Shown here in pieces: positions 1 to 7,444 of a stretch of DNA of 64,000 nucleotides (positions are counted from its first letter, which is position 1; each line of letters opens with the position of its first letter). Source of the DNA: Vreelandella glaciei (GTDB lineage Bacteria > Pseudomonadota > Gammaproteobacteria > Pseudomonadales > Halomonadaceae); contig NZ_JACCDE010000018.1 in the NCBI RefSeq assembly GCF_013415125.1, forward strand, positions 1-64,000, in the 5' to 3' direction. The translations under genes were made by a program, and so were the position numbers. The notes below the pieces were generated by a model, which was given only the letters and a program-made list of their open reading frames with translations, was not told the DNA's origin and ran no database searches.

Positions 1-204
1 CAGCACGGTGGGTTTTGGCAATAACGGGCTTGCGAAAGCCAACTTGCACGGGGCGAATGATCAAAAAGTGCTCGCTGGCGGTGATAGGGAAAGTGTCGGC
101 GCCGGCTTCACGGATTCAGGTCTATTTCAAGCGCCTGCCGGATACGGATCACGACGCTTAAACGCAAACAGCCCCCTGTAGTCACTCTGCTTAGAGAAAT
201 ACGC
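1..204. other. Window edge without an assignable gene
   Basis: No convincing gene can be assigned here. Three open frames compete. A plus frame entering from the left edge ends with TAA at 159-161 and reads ...QVYFKRLPDTDHDA at its C-terminus. A second plus frame ends with TAG at 179-181. A minus frame is open across 1-113 but has no upstream start codon. The first is the most natural candidate for the 3' end of a gene convergent with the zinc-finger gene at 205-471, but I do not recognise it and the codon signal is too short to decide. Confidence 0.25.
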
Positions 205-471
205 TCAACGCAACTGGCTGTCTTTGCTGCCGCGGCGGTTATAGCCGCTAAAAGCGGACTGTGCTTTATCCTGCTCTGCCTGACACGCCACACAGAGACG
301 CACACCGGGAATAGCCTTGCGACGCGCCTCAGGAATGGTGCCACCGCACTCCTCACATGCCTCAAGGCTATCCCCTGAGGGCAGTTGGCTACGCGCACGC
401 CGCACCGCATCGTCCAGTGTGCTTTCCATCTGTTCTTGCTCGGCACCGTCTTTTGCCCATCCACCTGCCAT
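205..471 (-). CDS. DksA/TraR-family C4 zinc-finger protein (YbiI type)
   Basis: This 88-residue protein has the C4 zinc-finger of the DksA/TraR family: Cys-X2-Cys in ECEECGG, then a linker, then CVAC. It lacks the long N-terminal coiled coil of true DksA, which fits the short YbiI subfamily. The family is thought to contact RNA polymerase, but the short members have no firm role. The start is well supported by a strong AGGAGG ribosome site just before the ATG at 471. It is followed upstream on the same strand by the ygjV-like gene after about 100 bp. Family assignment is confident; the function is inferred only. Confidence 0.85.
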   Translation of the reverse strand: MAGGWAKDGAEQEQMESTLDDAVRRARSQLPSGDSLEACEECGGTIPEARRKAIPGVRLCVACQAEQDKAQSAFSGYNRRGSKDSQLR

Positions 472-569
472 GGTCTCCTACCTCCTTTTAAAAAAACAAC
501 TGTTCAACATCAAACCTTTAGCATAGCAGTTACGCTCGTTGTTAATGCAGGATGCAAAGAGCTAAGGGG

Positions 570-1142
570 TTAGTCCTGACCAGCTTTGGTGATAGCACCA
601 GGCTCCTCTCCCCCCTCAAACACATCAGGATATTTTCGCTTGGCCCGCACTAAGCGAATAATGGTGATGATGTTGGTGACCACGATCAGCCCTTCTGCAA
701 CAGTACCGCCGATCGTGCCAATTAGCAGGTTGTTCAGCATCCAGGCGAAGGCAGCCAGCCCCAAAAAAACCCGCATGGCAATGCCGCGCATTAGAAACAT
801 GCCAACGGTTCCCAGCACCATGGCCGCCACCGGCAGCATATCCACCCAGCTTTGCCAAGTGAAGGCCGCGGCGATACCGCTGGCCAGCAAGACACCCGCC
901 ATCACGGCTTTACTTCCCAGGTAACGGCGAGCCAGAACAATCCGCATCACCAGCACCGTTAGCGCAGCCGCTGTCCAGCTCTCGAAAAAGACAAATTGCA
1001 GCGCAAACGCCACATTGGCAGAAATCAGTAACACCAAGAGGCGATCGTCGTTTTTACTGGCAAAGGCCACTACGCATATCACCAGGGCCACCAAGCCACA
1101 GAGCTGACCAGCCAGGGCACTATGGCTTAGGTTGTCTAACAT
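570..1142 (-). CDS. YgjV-family inner membrane protein
   Basis: A 190-residue hydrophobic protein with about six or seven membrane segments, beginning MLDNLSHSALAGQLCGLVAL and ending in a short charged cytoplasmic tail. It matches the Imp-YgjV family of small bacterial inner membrane proteins, whose function is unknown. The open frame extends 47 codons further upstream, but the extension runs into the 3' end of the DeoR-type gene. The ATG at 1142 has a GAGGAG ribosome site about 8 bases before it, so I chose that start. The gene follows the DeoR gene on the same strand with a 76-bp gap and may be co-transcribed, but nothing links the functions. Confidence 0.8.
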   Translation of the reverse strand: MLDNLSHSALAGQLCGLVALVICVVAFASKNDDRLLVLLISANVAFALQFVFFESWTAAALTVLVMRIVLARRYLGSKAVMAGVLLASGIAAAFTWQSWVDMLPVAAMVLGTVGMFLMRGIAMRVFLGLAAFAWMLNNLLIGTIGGTVAEGLIVVTNIITIIRLVRAKRKYPDVFEGGEEPGAITKAGQD

Positions 1143-1218
1143 TAATAACGCTCCTCTTTTGTATGCTGTCGTTTTAAAAGCTGCCGTTAGCCCCATACTG
1201 GCACAGTTAGCGTTCGCC

Positions 1219-1971
1219 CTAACCCAGAAACCGAACGCCTTGGGCAGCCAGCGGGCTGCGTAGTTTGTCTGGCAGCGGCACATCGGTCACTACGGCATCA
1301 TAATCACCCAACTGACCCGCGGCGCAGCGTAGCGGCAGGTCGAACTTGGTTTTATCCAGCACTAATACACGATAACCGGCATGGGCTAACAGCGCCTCTC
1401 GGGCCATCACTTCGTCGTCGTTATAGTCATAAAGCTGGCCATGGCTATCCATTCCCCCCACCGAGACAATCCCCACATCGGCACGGTAGCGTTGAAAAAA
1501 GCGCCAGGCATCGCCGCCAATCACGTCCTGGTCACGACGACGCACTCGTCCACCCGCCACCACTAACTCACACTTCAACTGGCACAGCTTAATCAGCGCA
1601 TGCAGGTTATTGGTCATGATATGCAGGCCTTGCTTATCACTCAGCGCATCGGCCAACTGCTCAACCGTGGTGCCCGTGCCTAAAAATAGTGCTTGATGAT
1701 CCTGTACCAAGCTCGCTGCCCGCGCCGCGATCTGCCGTTTACCCGCCACGTTCACGATCTGACGCTGGTCGTAGCCAATGTTTTCCTGCTCGGGAAACGG
1801 CAGCACCTCCCCTTGGCGGCGCAGCACCAAGCCTTTATCAGCCAAGTGGCGAATATCCCCACGCAGGGTTTGCACAGAAACCCCAAACTCGCCTGCCAGG
1901 CTGTCTACCGATTGGCGCCCCTGTGAGTGGATTCGCTGTAATAGCTGTTGTCGACGTTCGAACTGGCGCAT
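1219..1971 (-). CDS. DeoR/GlpR-family transcriptional repressor
   Basis: A 250-residue DeoR-family regulator. Residues about 1-60 form the helix-turn-helix (RRQQLLQRIHSQGRQSVDSL, then FGVSVQTLRGDIRHL). The rest is the DeoR sensor domain related to sugar-phosphate isomerases, with the typical LFLGTGTTVEQLADAL and a late VLVLDKTKFD motif. Family members usually sense a phosphorylated sugar or similar phosphometabolite. The start at 1971 has GAGAGGGG before it; the longer frame adds 17 residues unlike the family. It is divergent from the ABC-transporter operon at 2106-7444. Three AACGAAAG direct repeats lie between them, so it is the probable local regulator of that operon and of itself. Confidence 0.88.
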   Translation of the reverse strand: MRQFERRQQLLQRIHSQGRQSVDSLAGEFGVSVQTLRGDIRHLADKGLVLRRQGEVLPFPEQENIGYDQRQIVNVAGKRQIAARAASLVQDHQALFLGTGTTVEQLADALSDKQGLHIMTNNLHALIKLCQLKCELVVAGGRVRRRDQDVIGGDAWRFFQRYRADVGIVSVGGMDSHGQLYDYNDDEVMAREALLAHAGYRVLVLDKTKFDLPLRCAAGQLGDYDAVVTDVPLPDKLRSPLAAQGVRFLG

Positions 1972-1986
1972 AGCCCCTCTCAGCAC

Positions 1987-2037
1987 AACGAAAGTAAAAA
2001 GCGTGACAAACGAAAGCCACAAAAGGTTGAACGAAAG
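1987..2037. promoter_or_regulatory. Putative DeoR operator: three direct repeats
   Basis: The octamer AACGAAAG occurs at 1987-1994, 2009-2016 and 2030-2037, spaced 22 and 21 bp (two helix turns), so all three lie on one face of the DNA. DeoR-family repressors often bind several short direct repeats in this manner. The array lies between the divergent DeoR gene and the transporter operon. A TTGAAC hexamer at 2027-2032 overlaps the third repeat and could be a -35 box. Binding is inferred. Confidence 0.55.
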
Positions 2038-2040
2038 CGT

Positions 2041-2070
2041 ACTGTCACTTTGTTGTAAGCAGATGACAGT
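2041..2070. promoter_or_regulatory. Inverted repeat ACTGTCA-N16-TGACAGT
   Basis: Perfect 7-bp arms at 2041-2047 and 2064-2070 lie just downstream of the AACGAAAG array and 36 bp before the start codon of the substrate-binding protein. It could be a leader hairpin or a second operator. Nothing in the sequence decides between these. Confidence 0.35.
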
Positions 2071-2105
2071 AGCTTAGGTGGGGTTCACTCACTGGAGGTT
2101 TACCC

Positions 2106-3110
2106 ATGTTGAAGCGCACCCTGTTATCTATTCCGACATCTGCCCTTACTGCTGCCGTCGCGGTAGCCAGTTTTTCCCTTTCAGCTCAGGTAGCGGCGAA
2201 CGAAACGCTGACGCTCTACACCAGCCAGCCCAATAGCGATGCACAGCAAACCGTTGACGCCTTTGAAGCAGCCTATCCCGACATTGAAGTGGAGTGGGTA
2301 CGCGACGGTACCACGCGATTAATGACCCGGCTGCGCTCGGAGCTTTCAGCCGGGGTGAGCAACCCCGACGTACTGCTGATTGCCGACAGCATGACCATGG
2401 AATCACTTAAGCAAGAGGGCCATTTACAGCCTTACCTAAGCGATGAGCGCCAAGCCTATGACGCCGACCTGTATGACCCGGAAGGCTACTACTACGGCAC
2501 CAAGCTGATCACCACCGGGATTGTCTATAACACCGGCGCCGAGCATCAGCCGCAAAGCTGGCAAGATCTGCTGGGGCCTGACTACGAAGGGTTGGTCACT
2601 ATGCCCAGCCCGCTCTACTCCGGCGCGGCACTGATCCATATGGCGGCAATTAGTGCTAATCCAGAATTAGGTGCCGAATACTACGACGCCCTGCACGACA
2701 ATCGCACCGAAGCACAGGGCGGCAATGGGGGCGTCTTTAACGCCGTGGCCGCGGGCACCAAGCCCTACGGCATCGTGGTGGACTTCCTGCCGATTCGTGA
2801 AGCTGCCAAAGGCTCGCCGGTCGAATTCGTGTTTCCGGAAGAAGGCGTGAGCGCGGTAACCGAGCCGGTCGCTATTATGCAGGGCGCAGAGAATGTCGAT
2901 GCCGCGCAAAAGTTTGTTGATTTCGTGCTTTCCCAGCAGGGCCAGGAACTGGTCAGCCAGCAGGGCTACCTACCTGCCCACAACGACGTTACCCCTCCGG
3001 AAGGCTTCCCCGAGCGCGATAGCATTACCCTGATGCCGGTTGATACCGAGCAGGCATTGGCGCAGGAAGAAGAACTCAAACAGCGTTTTAGCGACCTCTT
3101 CGGCGGGTAA
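2106..3110 (+). CDS. AfuA/FbpA-type ABC transporter substrate-binding protein
   Basis: A 334-residue periplasmic binding protein. The first ~31 residues form a signal peptide (KR near the N-terminus, hydrophobic stretch, AQVAAN-type cleavage region). The mature protein starts ETLTLYTSQPNSDAQQTV, the fold start of the family once annotated as ferric-iron binding (FbpA/AfuA/FutA). The tyrosine pair that binds iron in true FbpA is not evident near the C-terminal third. The related AfuA was reassigned to hexose phosphates, so iron should not be assumed here. GGAGG precedes the ATG at good spacing. It is the first gene of a five-gene operon with a fused permease, an ATPase and two phosphoester-type hydrolases. 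That context suggests a phosphorylated ligand; this is inference. Confidence 0.82.
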   Translation: MLKRTLLSIPTSALTAAVAVASFSLSAQVAANETLTLYTSQPNSDAQQTVDAFEAAYPDIEVEWVRDGTTRLMTRLRSELSAGVSNPDVLLIADSMTMESLKQEGHLQPYLSDERQAYDADLYDPEGYYYGTKLITTGIVYNTGAEHQPQSWQDLLGPDYEGLVTMPSPLYSGAALIHMAAISANPELGAEYYDALHDNRTEAQGGNGGVFNAVAAGTKPYGIVVDFLPIREAAKGSPVEFVFPEEGVSAVTEPVAIMQGAENVDAAQKFVDFVLSQQGQELVSQQGYLPAHNDVTPPEGFPERDSITLMPVDTEQALAQEEELKQRFSDLFGG

Positions 3111-3112
3111 TC

Positions 3113-4843
3113 ATGACGCCCGCTCTCAACTATGACAATAAGGACGGCAGCGACAACAAGTACGGCAGCCAGCACCGCTGGCTGCTTTCAAGCCTGTTGA
3201 TTGCCATTGTGCTGCTCAGCCTGGCACCCAGCCTGCGCCTCCTGTTCGAAGCGTTGAGCGATCTTACCCAGGGCCGCCAATCGCCGCTGTGGCAGGTGCT
3301 CAACAGTGCCAGCACTTGGCGAGCACTCTGGCATAGCCTGTATACCTCGGGGCTCGGCATGCTGATCGCCCTGATCCTGGGTAGCCTGTTCGCCTTTGCC
3401 ATCACGCTCACCAATGTGCGCGGAAAAGCGTGGCTGGTGTTCTGCTTTATGCTGCCGATGATGATTCCGCCCCAGGTTACCGCCTTGAGCTGGCTGCAGC
3501 TCTTTGGCCCGGCCAGCCCGCTGCTGAAAAGCATTGGCATGGCGCCGCCGCTAGGCAGCCCACAGCCGCTCTACTCCGCGGAAGGCATCGCTTTACTGCT
3601 GGGCATCCAGAGCGCACCACTGGTGTTTCTAGCCCTGCGTACCAGTCTGCTTTCGCTGCCCCAGGAACTGATCGAAGCCGCCCGCATTAGCGGTGCCAAA
3701 CAGACCCAGGTATGGGGTCATATTATTCTACCCGTGACCCGTAGCGGCTTGATCGCCGGGGGCGCGATGGCGTTTATCTCGAGTCTCGGCAATTTCGGCA
3801 TCCCCGCCATGCTGGGTATTCCCGCAGGCTATTACGTGCTGCCCACGCTGATCTACCAGCGTATGGCCAACTTCGGCACCGGGGTGTTGGCAGAGATGGC
3901 TGCGCTCTCCTTGCTGATTGGTTTACTGGCATTGGCTGGGGTGGCGTTGCAACAGCAATTGATGAATCGCAGCCGCTTCGGGCTGGGCGGCCATAGTGGG
4001 CGTTCACACGATTTCACCCTGGGAAGTTGGCGCTCGCTGGTGACCGCCACGCTCGTTGGTATCTTACTGATTATTCTGGTCGCACCGCTGCTTGCGCTCA
4101 TTATCAGCTCGCTGGTACCCGCCATGGGCGTGCCGTTAAACGCTGAGACCGCCACTCTGAACGCTTACGCCGAAGTGATGGGTCGCCAAGGCGCCACATG
4201 GCGAGCGGTGAACAACAGTCTGTGGCTAGCGGGCAGCGCGGCGGTGGTGCTGATGCTGCTCAGTCTGCCATTGGCTTACCGGCTACAGCGCCTGCCGGAG
4301 CGTTGGCGGGGTGTGGTACTCAGTGCCATTGAGATTCCTTATGCGCTTCCCGGCGTGGTCTTGGCCATTGCCTGCATTCTGCTCTTTGTTCGCCCGCTGC
4401 CGATTATCAATGTGGCGCTCTACGGCACCCTGGGGCTGATTTTTATCGCTTACCTGGCGCGCTTTCTAGTGGTCTGCGTTAAGCCTGTCGCCGCCAGCCT
4501 GGCGCAGCTGGATCCTTCCCTTGAAGAGGCGGCACAGCTCGCGGGTGCAGGCCCCTGGCGACGCCTGGGCAGCATTATTTTACCCCTGGTGGCGCCCGCG
4601 CTGTTCGCCGGCGGCCTGCTGGTGTTTCTGCTGGCGGTCAACGAACTGACCGTGTCAGCCCTGCTATGGAGCGCCGGTAACGAAACCCTCGGCGTGCTGA
4701 TTTTCAACCTCGACGAAGGCGGCGAAAGCGTGCTGGCCTCTGCGGTATCAGTGCTGGTGGTAATCATGGTCGCCTCGCTGATGCTGACACTCAGTTTACT
4801 GGCGCCGCGTTTACCTAAAGGAGTCATTCCATGGCAGAGTTAG
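3113..4843 (+). CDS. Fused ABC transporter permease (AfuB/FbpB type)
   Basis: A 576-residue permease containing two fused BPD_transp_1 domains and about 12 membrane segments. Each half carries an EAA loop for docking the ATPase: EAARISGAKQTQVWGHIILP near residue 190 and EAAQLAGAGPWRRLGSIILP near residue 470. This double-length layout is typical of FbpB/AfuB and 2-aminoethylphosphonate-type importers. It begins two bases after the binding-protein stop and overlaps the ATPase gene by 13 bp, so the three are translationally coupled. The N-terminus is hydrophilic and acidic/asparagine rich. Transport partner assignment is firm; the substrate is not. Confidence 0.88.
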   Translation: MTPALNYDNKDGSDNKYGSQHRWLLSSLLIAIVLLSLAPSLRLLFEALSDLTQGRQSPLWQVLNSASTWRALWHSLYTSGLGMLIALILGSLFAFAITLTNVRGKAWLVFCFMLPMMIPPQVTALSWLQLFGPASPLLKSIGMAPPLGSPQPLYSAEGIALLLGIQSAPLVFLALRTSLLSLPQELIEAARISGAKQTQVWGHIILPVTRSGLIAGGAMAFISSLGNFGIPAMLGIPAGYYVLPTLIYQRMANFGTGVLAEMAALSLLIGLLALAGVALQQQLMNRSRFGLGGHSGRSHDFTLGSWRSLVTATLVGILLIILVAPLLALIISSLVPAMGVPLNAETATLNAYAEVMGRQGATWRAVNNSLWLAGSAAVVLMLLSLPLAYRLQRLPERWRGVVLSAIEIPYALPGVVLAIACILLFVRPLPIINVALYGTLGLIFIAYLARFLVVCVKPVAASLAQLDPSLEEAAQLAGAGPWRRLGSIILPLVAPALFAGGLLVFLLAVNELTVSALLWSAGNETLGVLIFNLDEGGESVLASAVSVLVVIMVASLMLTLSLLAPRLPKGVIPWQS

Positions 4844-5922
4844 GCATGGCAGTGCCATCTAGTGCAGGGCTATCGATCGATCGTGTTACCAAGCGCTTTG
4901 GCGAACAGACGGCAGTCGATGCGCTGTCGCTGACGATCAATCCAGGCGAATTTGTCGCCCTGCTCGGCCCCAGTGGCTGCGGCAAAACCACAATGCTACG
5001 CATGCTGGCGGGGTTTGAGACGATCAATGACGGCACGATCCAATTAGCCAATCGCACCCTGGCCAGCGCCGATACCCATGTGCCTCCCGAGCAGCGCAAT
5101 ATGGCCATGGTATTTCAGTCCTATGCGCTGTGGCCGCATATGAGCGTGGCGGACAATGTGGGCTATCCGGTCAAGCTGCGCGGCCTGCGCGGGGCGGCGT
5201 ATCACCAGAAGGTGCAGCAGGCCCTGGCCCTGGTGGAGCTCGATGCTTATGCCGACCGCATGCCCCAGGCCCTCAGTGGCGGCCAGCGCCAACGCGTCGC
5301 TCTCGCGCGCTGCCTGGTCAGCGACCCTTCGGTGGTACTGCTGGATGAGCCACTGGCCAACCTTGATCGGCACCTGCGCGCCACCATGGAGCACAGCTTC
5401 CGCGATTTTCACCGGCGTACCGGCGCCACCTTGGTTTACGTCACCCACGACCAAACCGAAGCCATGGCGCTGGCGGATAAAATTGCGGTGATGAAAGCGG
5501 GCAAGCTGGTTCAGTGGGGTGCCCCTGAAACCCTTTACCGGCAGCCGCGAACCGCCTGGGTAGCGGGCTTTATCGGCCAGGGCAGCCAATTAAGGGTCGC
5601 CGCCGGTCACCCAGGGAAGCTTCTTGAGGGCGCGGCCCTGATGCGCGGGCTGAACACCATCAAGTCCGAACGAACCCAAAGCGTGCTGGTGCGCCCGGAA
5701 CATATTCAGATCAGCGCGGCACCCGCTTCCTCCGCAACTCCGATTCATAACCAGCTTGCCGCACAGGTGGAGAACGTGATTTTCCGCGGCGAGCGCTACG
5801 AACTCAGCCTGCGCCTGCCCAGTGGGGAAATCCTGCTGGCCTACCACCACACCGCGCCTGACCTGGGTAGCCAGGTTGCCGTCGACCTTCAGCAGGGCTG
5901 GTGCCTGGAGCCCGAGCAATGA
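4831..5922 (+). CDS. ABC transporter ATP-binding protein (AfuC/FbpC/PotA type)
   Basis: A 363-residue ATPase with Walker A GPSGCGKT, signature LSGGQRQR, Walker B VVLLDEPLANLD and switch histidine in YVTHDQTEAM. The C-terminal third, from about residue 240, is a TOBE/MOI-like regulatory domain as in FbpC and PotA. The start at 4831 has AAAGGAG seven bases upstream, within the end of the permease gene. Its stop codon overlaps the next start (ATGA at 5919-5922). It completes a full importer with the two upstream genes. Confidence 0.92.
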   Translation: MAELGMAVPSSAGLSIDRVTKRFGEQTAVDALSLTINPGEFVALLGPSGCGKTTMLRMLAGFETINDGTIQLANRTLASADTHVPPEQRNMAMVFQSYALWPHMSVADNVGYPVKLRGLRGAAYHQKVQQALALVELDAYADRMPQALSGGQRQRVALARCLVSDPSVVLLDEPLANLDRHLRATMEHSFRDFHRRTGATLVYVTHDQTEAMALADKIAVMKAGKLVQWGAPETLYRQPRTAWVAGFIGQGSQLRVAAGHPGKLLEGAALMRGLNTIKSERTQSVLVRPEHIQISAAPASSATPIHNQLAAQVENVIFRGERYELSLRLPSGEILLAYHHTAPDLGSQVAVDLQQGWCLEPEQ

Positions 5923-7010
5923 GTGTCACTATCGAGATTCTCAGTGGTTTAGGTGCCAAAGGGCCTGCTGCGATAGTGGTAGAAGCTCAGGGAAAACGCC
6001 TACTGCTAGATGCAGGCGGTGCACTCCACCCGGATGACACTATCACTTGGGCGAACAACCTGGATGTGGATGCCGTACTGATTAGCCATGACCATATTGA
6101 CCATATCGGCGGCGTGGCCGAGCTAGCAGAGAGCGTGCCACTTTATTGCACGCCGCTGGTAGCCAAGGCCTTACCTCACAACCGCGCGTGGCGCCCCTTG
6201 CCCGAACGCGGCACGCTAGAGGTGGAAGGCATTCCCGTCACCACCGGCCAAGCGGGGCACTCGCTTGGCGGTGTGTGGCTGCATTTAGCGGTGGAAGGCG
6301 GTGTTTTCTATAGCGGCGATGCCTGTTTTGAGTCGTCTGTGTTTCCGTTTGATACCCCGCCTAAAGCGGCTATTGCGCTACTGGATGCCTCCTACGGCTG
6401 CTACGACCAACCCCAAACGCAGTGTGTGCAGGCTATTAGTGAGCGCCTTGATCAGCCGCTGGCGTTTCCGGTGCCGGAAACCGGCCGTGCGTTGGAAATG
6501 GCTCTATGGCTGGTTGATGAGGCTTCGGCGCGAGGGTTAACACTCGCCATCGACGCCGATATTCGCACCAATCTTGCCGCCCTACTGGCAATGCCTGAGG
6601 CGCTGCGGCGCCCTGGCACTAATGACGCTATCGCCAAGGTATTGGCACGAGGAGACGATGAAAATGCCACGCTAAGACTAATGCGTGATCGCGATGACAC
6701 CCCACAACAGTGGCCCGACCATCGCCTGCTTCACACCGGTTACTTAACCCCTGATCGCCGCGCCGAGCTAGCGGCAGGCCAAATCAGCTGGCAGCGCTGG
6801 AATGTGCACCTGCGCGCGTCACACCTGGTGGCGCTCGCTGATCAGTTGGGCGCTACTCAAGTAGTGCCGCTATTTACTCAGCTTAGCGATAACGAATTAA
6901 AGGCGTGGCATGGGTTGCTAACCAACCGCCTCGGCACTGCTCAGCGTTTCACAGCCAATACTCGTTTGGTCACTCACTCTTGTTTAGGAAGTTATGCATG
7001 TCCGCAGTAA
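5919..7010 (+). CDS. Metallo-beta-lactamase-fold hydrolase (putative phosphodiesterase)
   Basis: A 363-residue cytoplasmic protein with the dinuclear metal motif SHDHIDHIGG near residue 62 and later candidate ligands in QAGHSLGG (about 116), YSGDACFES (about 135) and a C-terminal HLRASH (about 305). The fold family includes PhnP cyclic phosphodiesterase, RNase Z and related nucleases. The C-terminal H-motif followed by a VVPLFT strand is reminiscent of these nucleic-acid or phosphodiester enzymes, but I cannot place it in a subfamily. A GTG six codons earlier is possible; the ATG that overlaps the ATPase stop is preferred. Position inside an import operon and next to a phosphatase suggests it cleaves a phosphodiester of the imported compound. 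The substrate is unproved. Confidence 0.75.
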   Translation: MSVTIEILSGLGAKGPAAIVVEAQGKRLLLDAGGALHPDDTITWANNLDVDAVLISHDHIDHIGGVAELAESVPLYCTPLVAKALPHNRAWRPLPERGTLEVEGIPVTTGQAGHSLGGVWLHLAVEGGVFYSGDACFESSVFPFDTPPKAAIALLDASYGCYDQPQTQCVQAISERLDQPLAFPVPETGRALEMALWLVDEASARGLTLAIDADIRTNLAALLAMPEALRRPGTNDAIAKVLARGDDENATLRLMRDRDDTPQQWPDHRLLHTGYLTPDRRAELAAGQISWQRWNVHLRASHLVALADQLGATQVVPLFTQLSDNELKAWHGLLTNRLGTAQRFTANTRLVTHSCLGSYACPQ

Positions 7011-7444
7011 TTGTTGATGTCGACGGCACCTTAGCCGAGTTTCACCCCCACCAGGTCAGCGACTGGGTGCTGGGCAGTCAAAAACAGTGGGAACCCTTCT
7101 TTGCCCATATGGCCGAAGCCCCGGTGATCGAAGCGGTGGCTAAGCTGGTCAAAATTCTTAAAGCCCAAGGCCAGCAGATCGTTATCTGCAGTGGCCGCCC
7201 GGACAGCCACCGTGAGCATACCCAGCGCTGGCTGGAGCGCCACACGATTCCTTTTGACGCCATGTACCTGCGCCCAGAAGGTGACGACCATATAGATGAT
7301 GAAGCAGTAAAAGAGGCGCTTCTGGAGCGTATGCGCAGCGATGGTTTTGCGCCTTGGCTGGTGCTGGATGACCGCGACGCCGTGGTCGCCCAATGGCGCG
7401 CGCTTGGGCTTACCTGTTTACAGTGCGCGCCGGGAGATTTTTAA
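6998..7444 (+). CDS. HAD-superfamily phosphatase resembling T4 Pnkp 3'-phosphatase
   Basis: A 148-residue HAD phosphatase. Motif I is VDVDGTLAEF (nucleophile in DVDGT), motif II is in VICSGRPDSH, and the C-terminus has VLDDRDAVVAQWRALGL and ends in GDF. This order, the WL...DD..VK block and the terminal GDF closely follow the 3'-phosphatase domain of T4 polynucleotide kinase, without the kinase half. The start at 6998 has TAGGAAG before it and overlaps the upstream gene by 13 bp. A longer frame back to 6905 lies wholly inside the metallo-hydrolase gene. In the operon it probably removes a terminal phosphate after the metallo-hydrolase acts. The family call is good; the physiological substrate is inferred. 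Confidence 0.78.
   Translation: MSAVIVDVDGTLAEFHPHQVSDWVLGSQKQWEPFFAHMAEAPVIEAVAKLVKILKAQGQQIVICSGRPDSHREHTQRWLERHTIPFDAMYLRPEGDDHIDDEAVKEALLERMRSDGFAPWLVLDDRDAVVAQWRALGLTCLQCAPGDF

Noticed and set aside
108..464. 118-residue minus-strand frame over the zinc-finger gene
   Set aside because: It overlaps the DksA-type gene in another frame, shows no family pattern and has no ribosome site.
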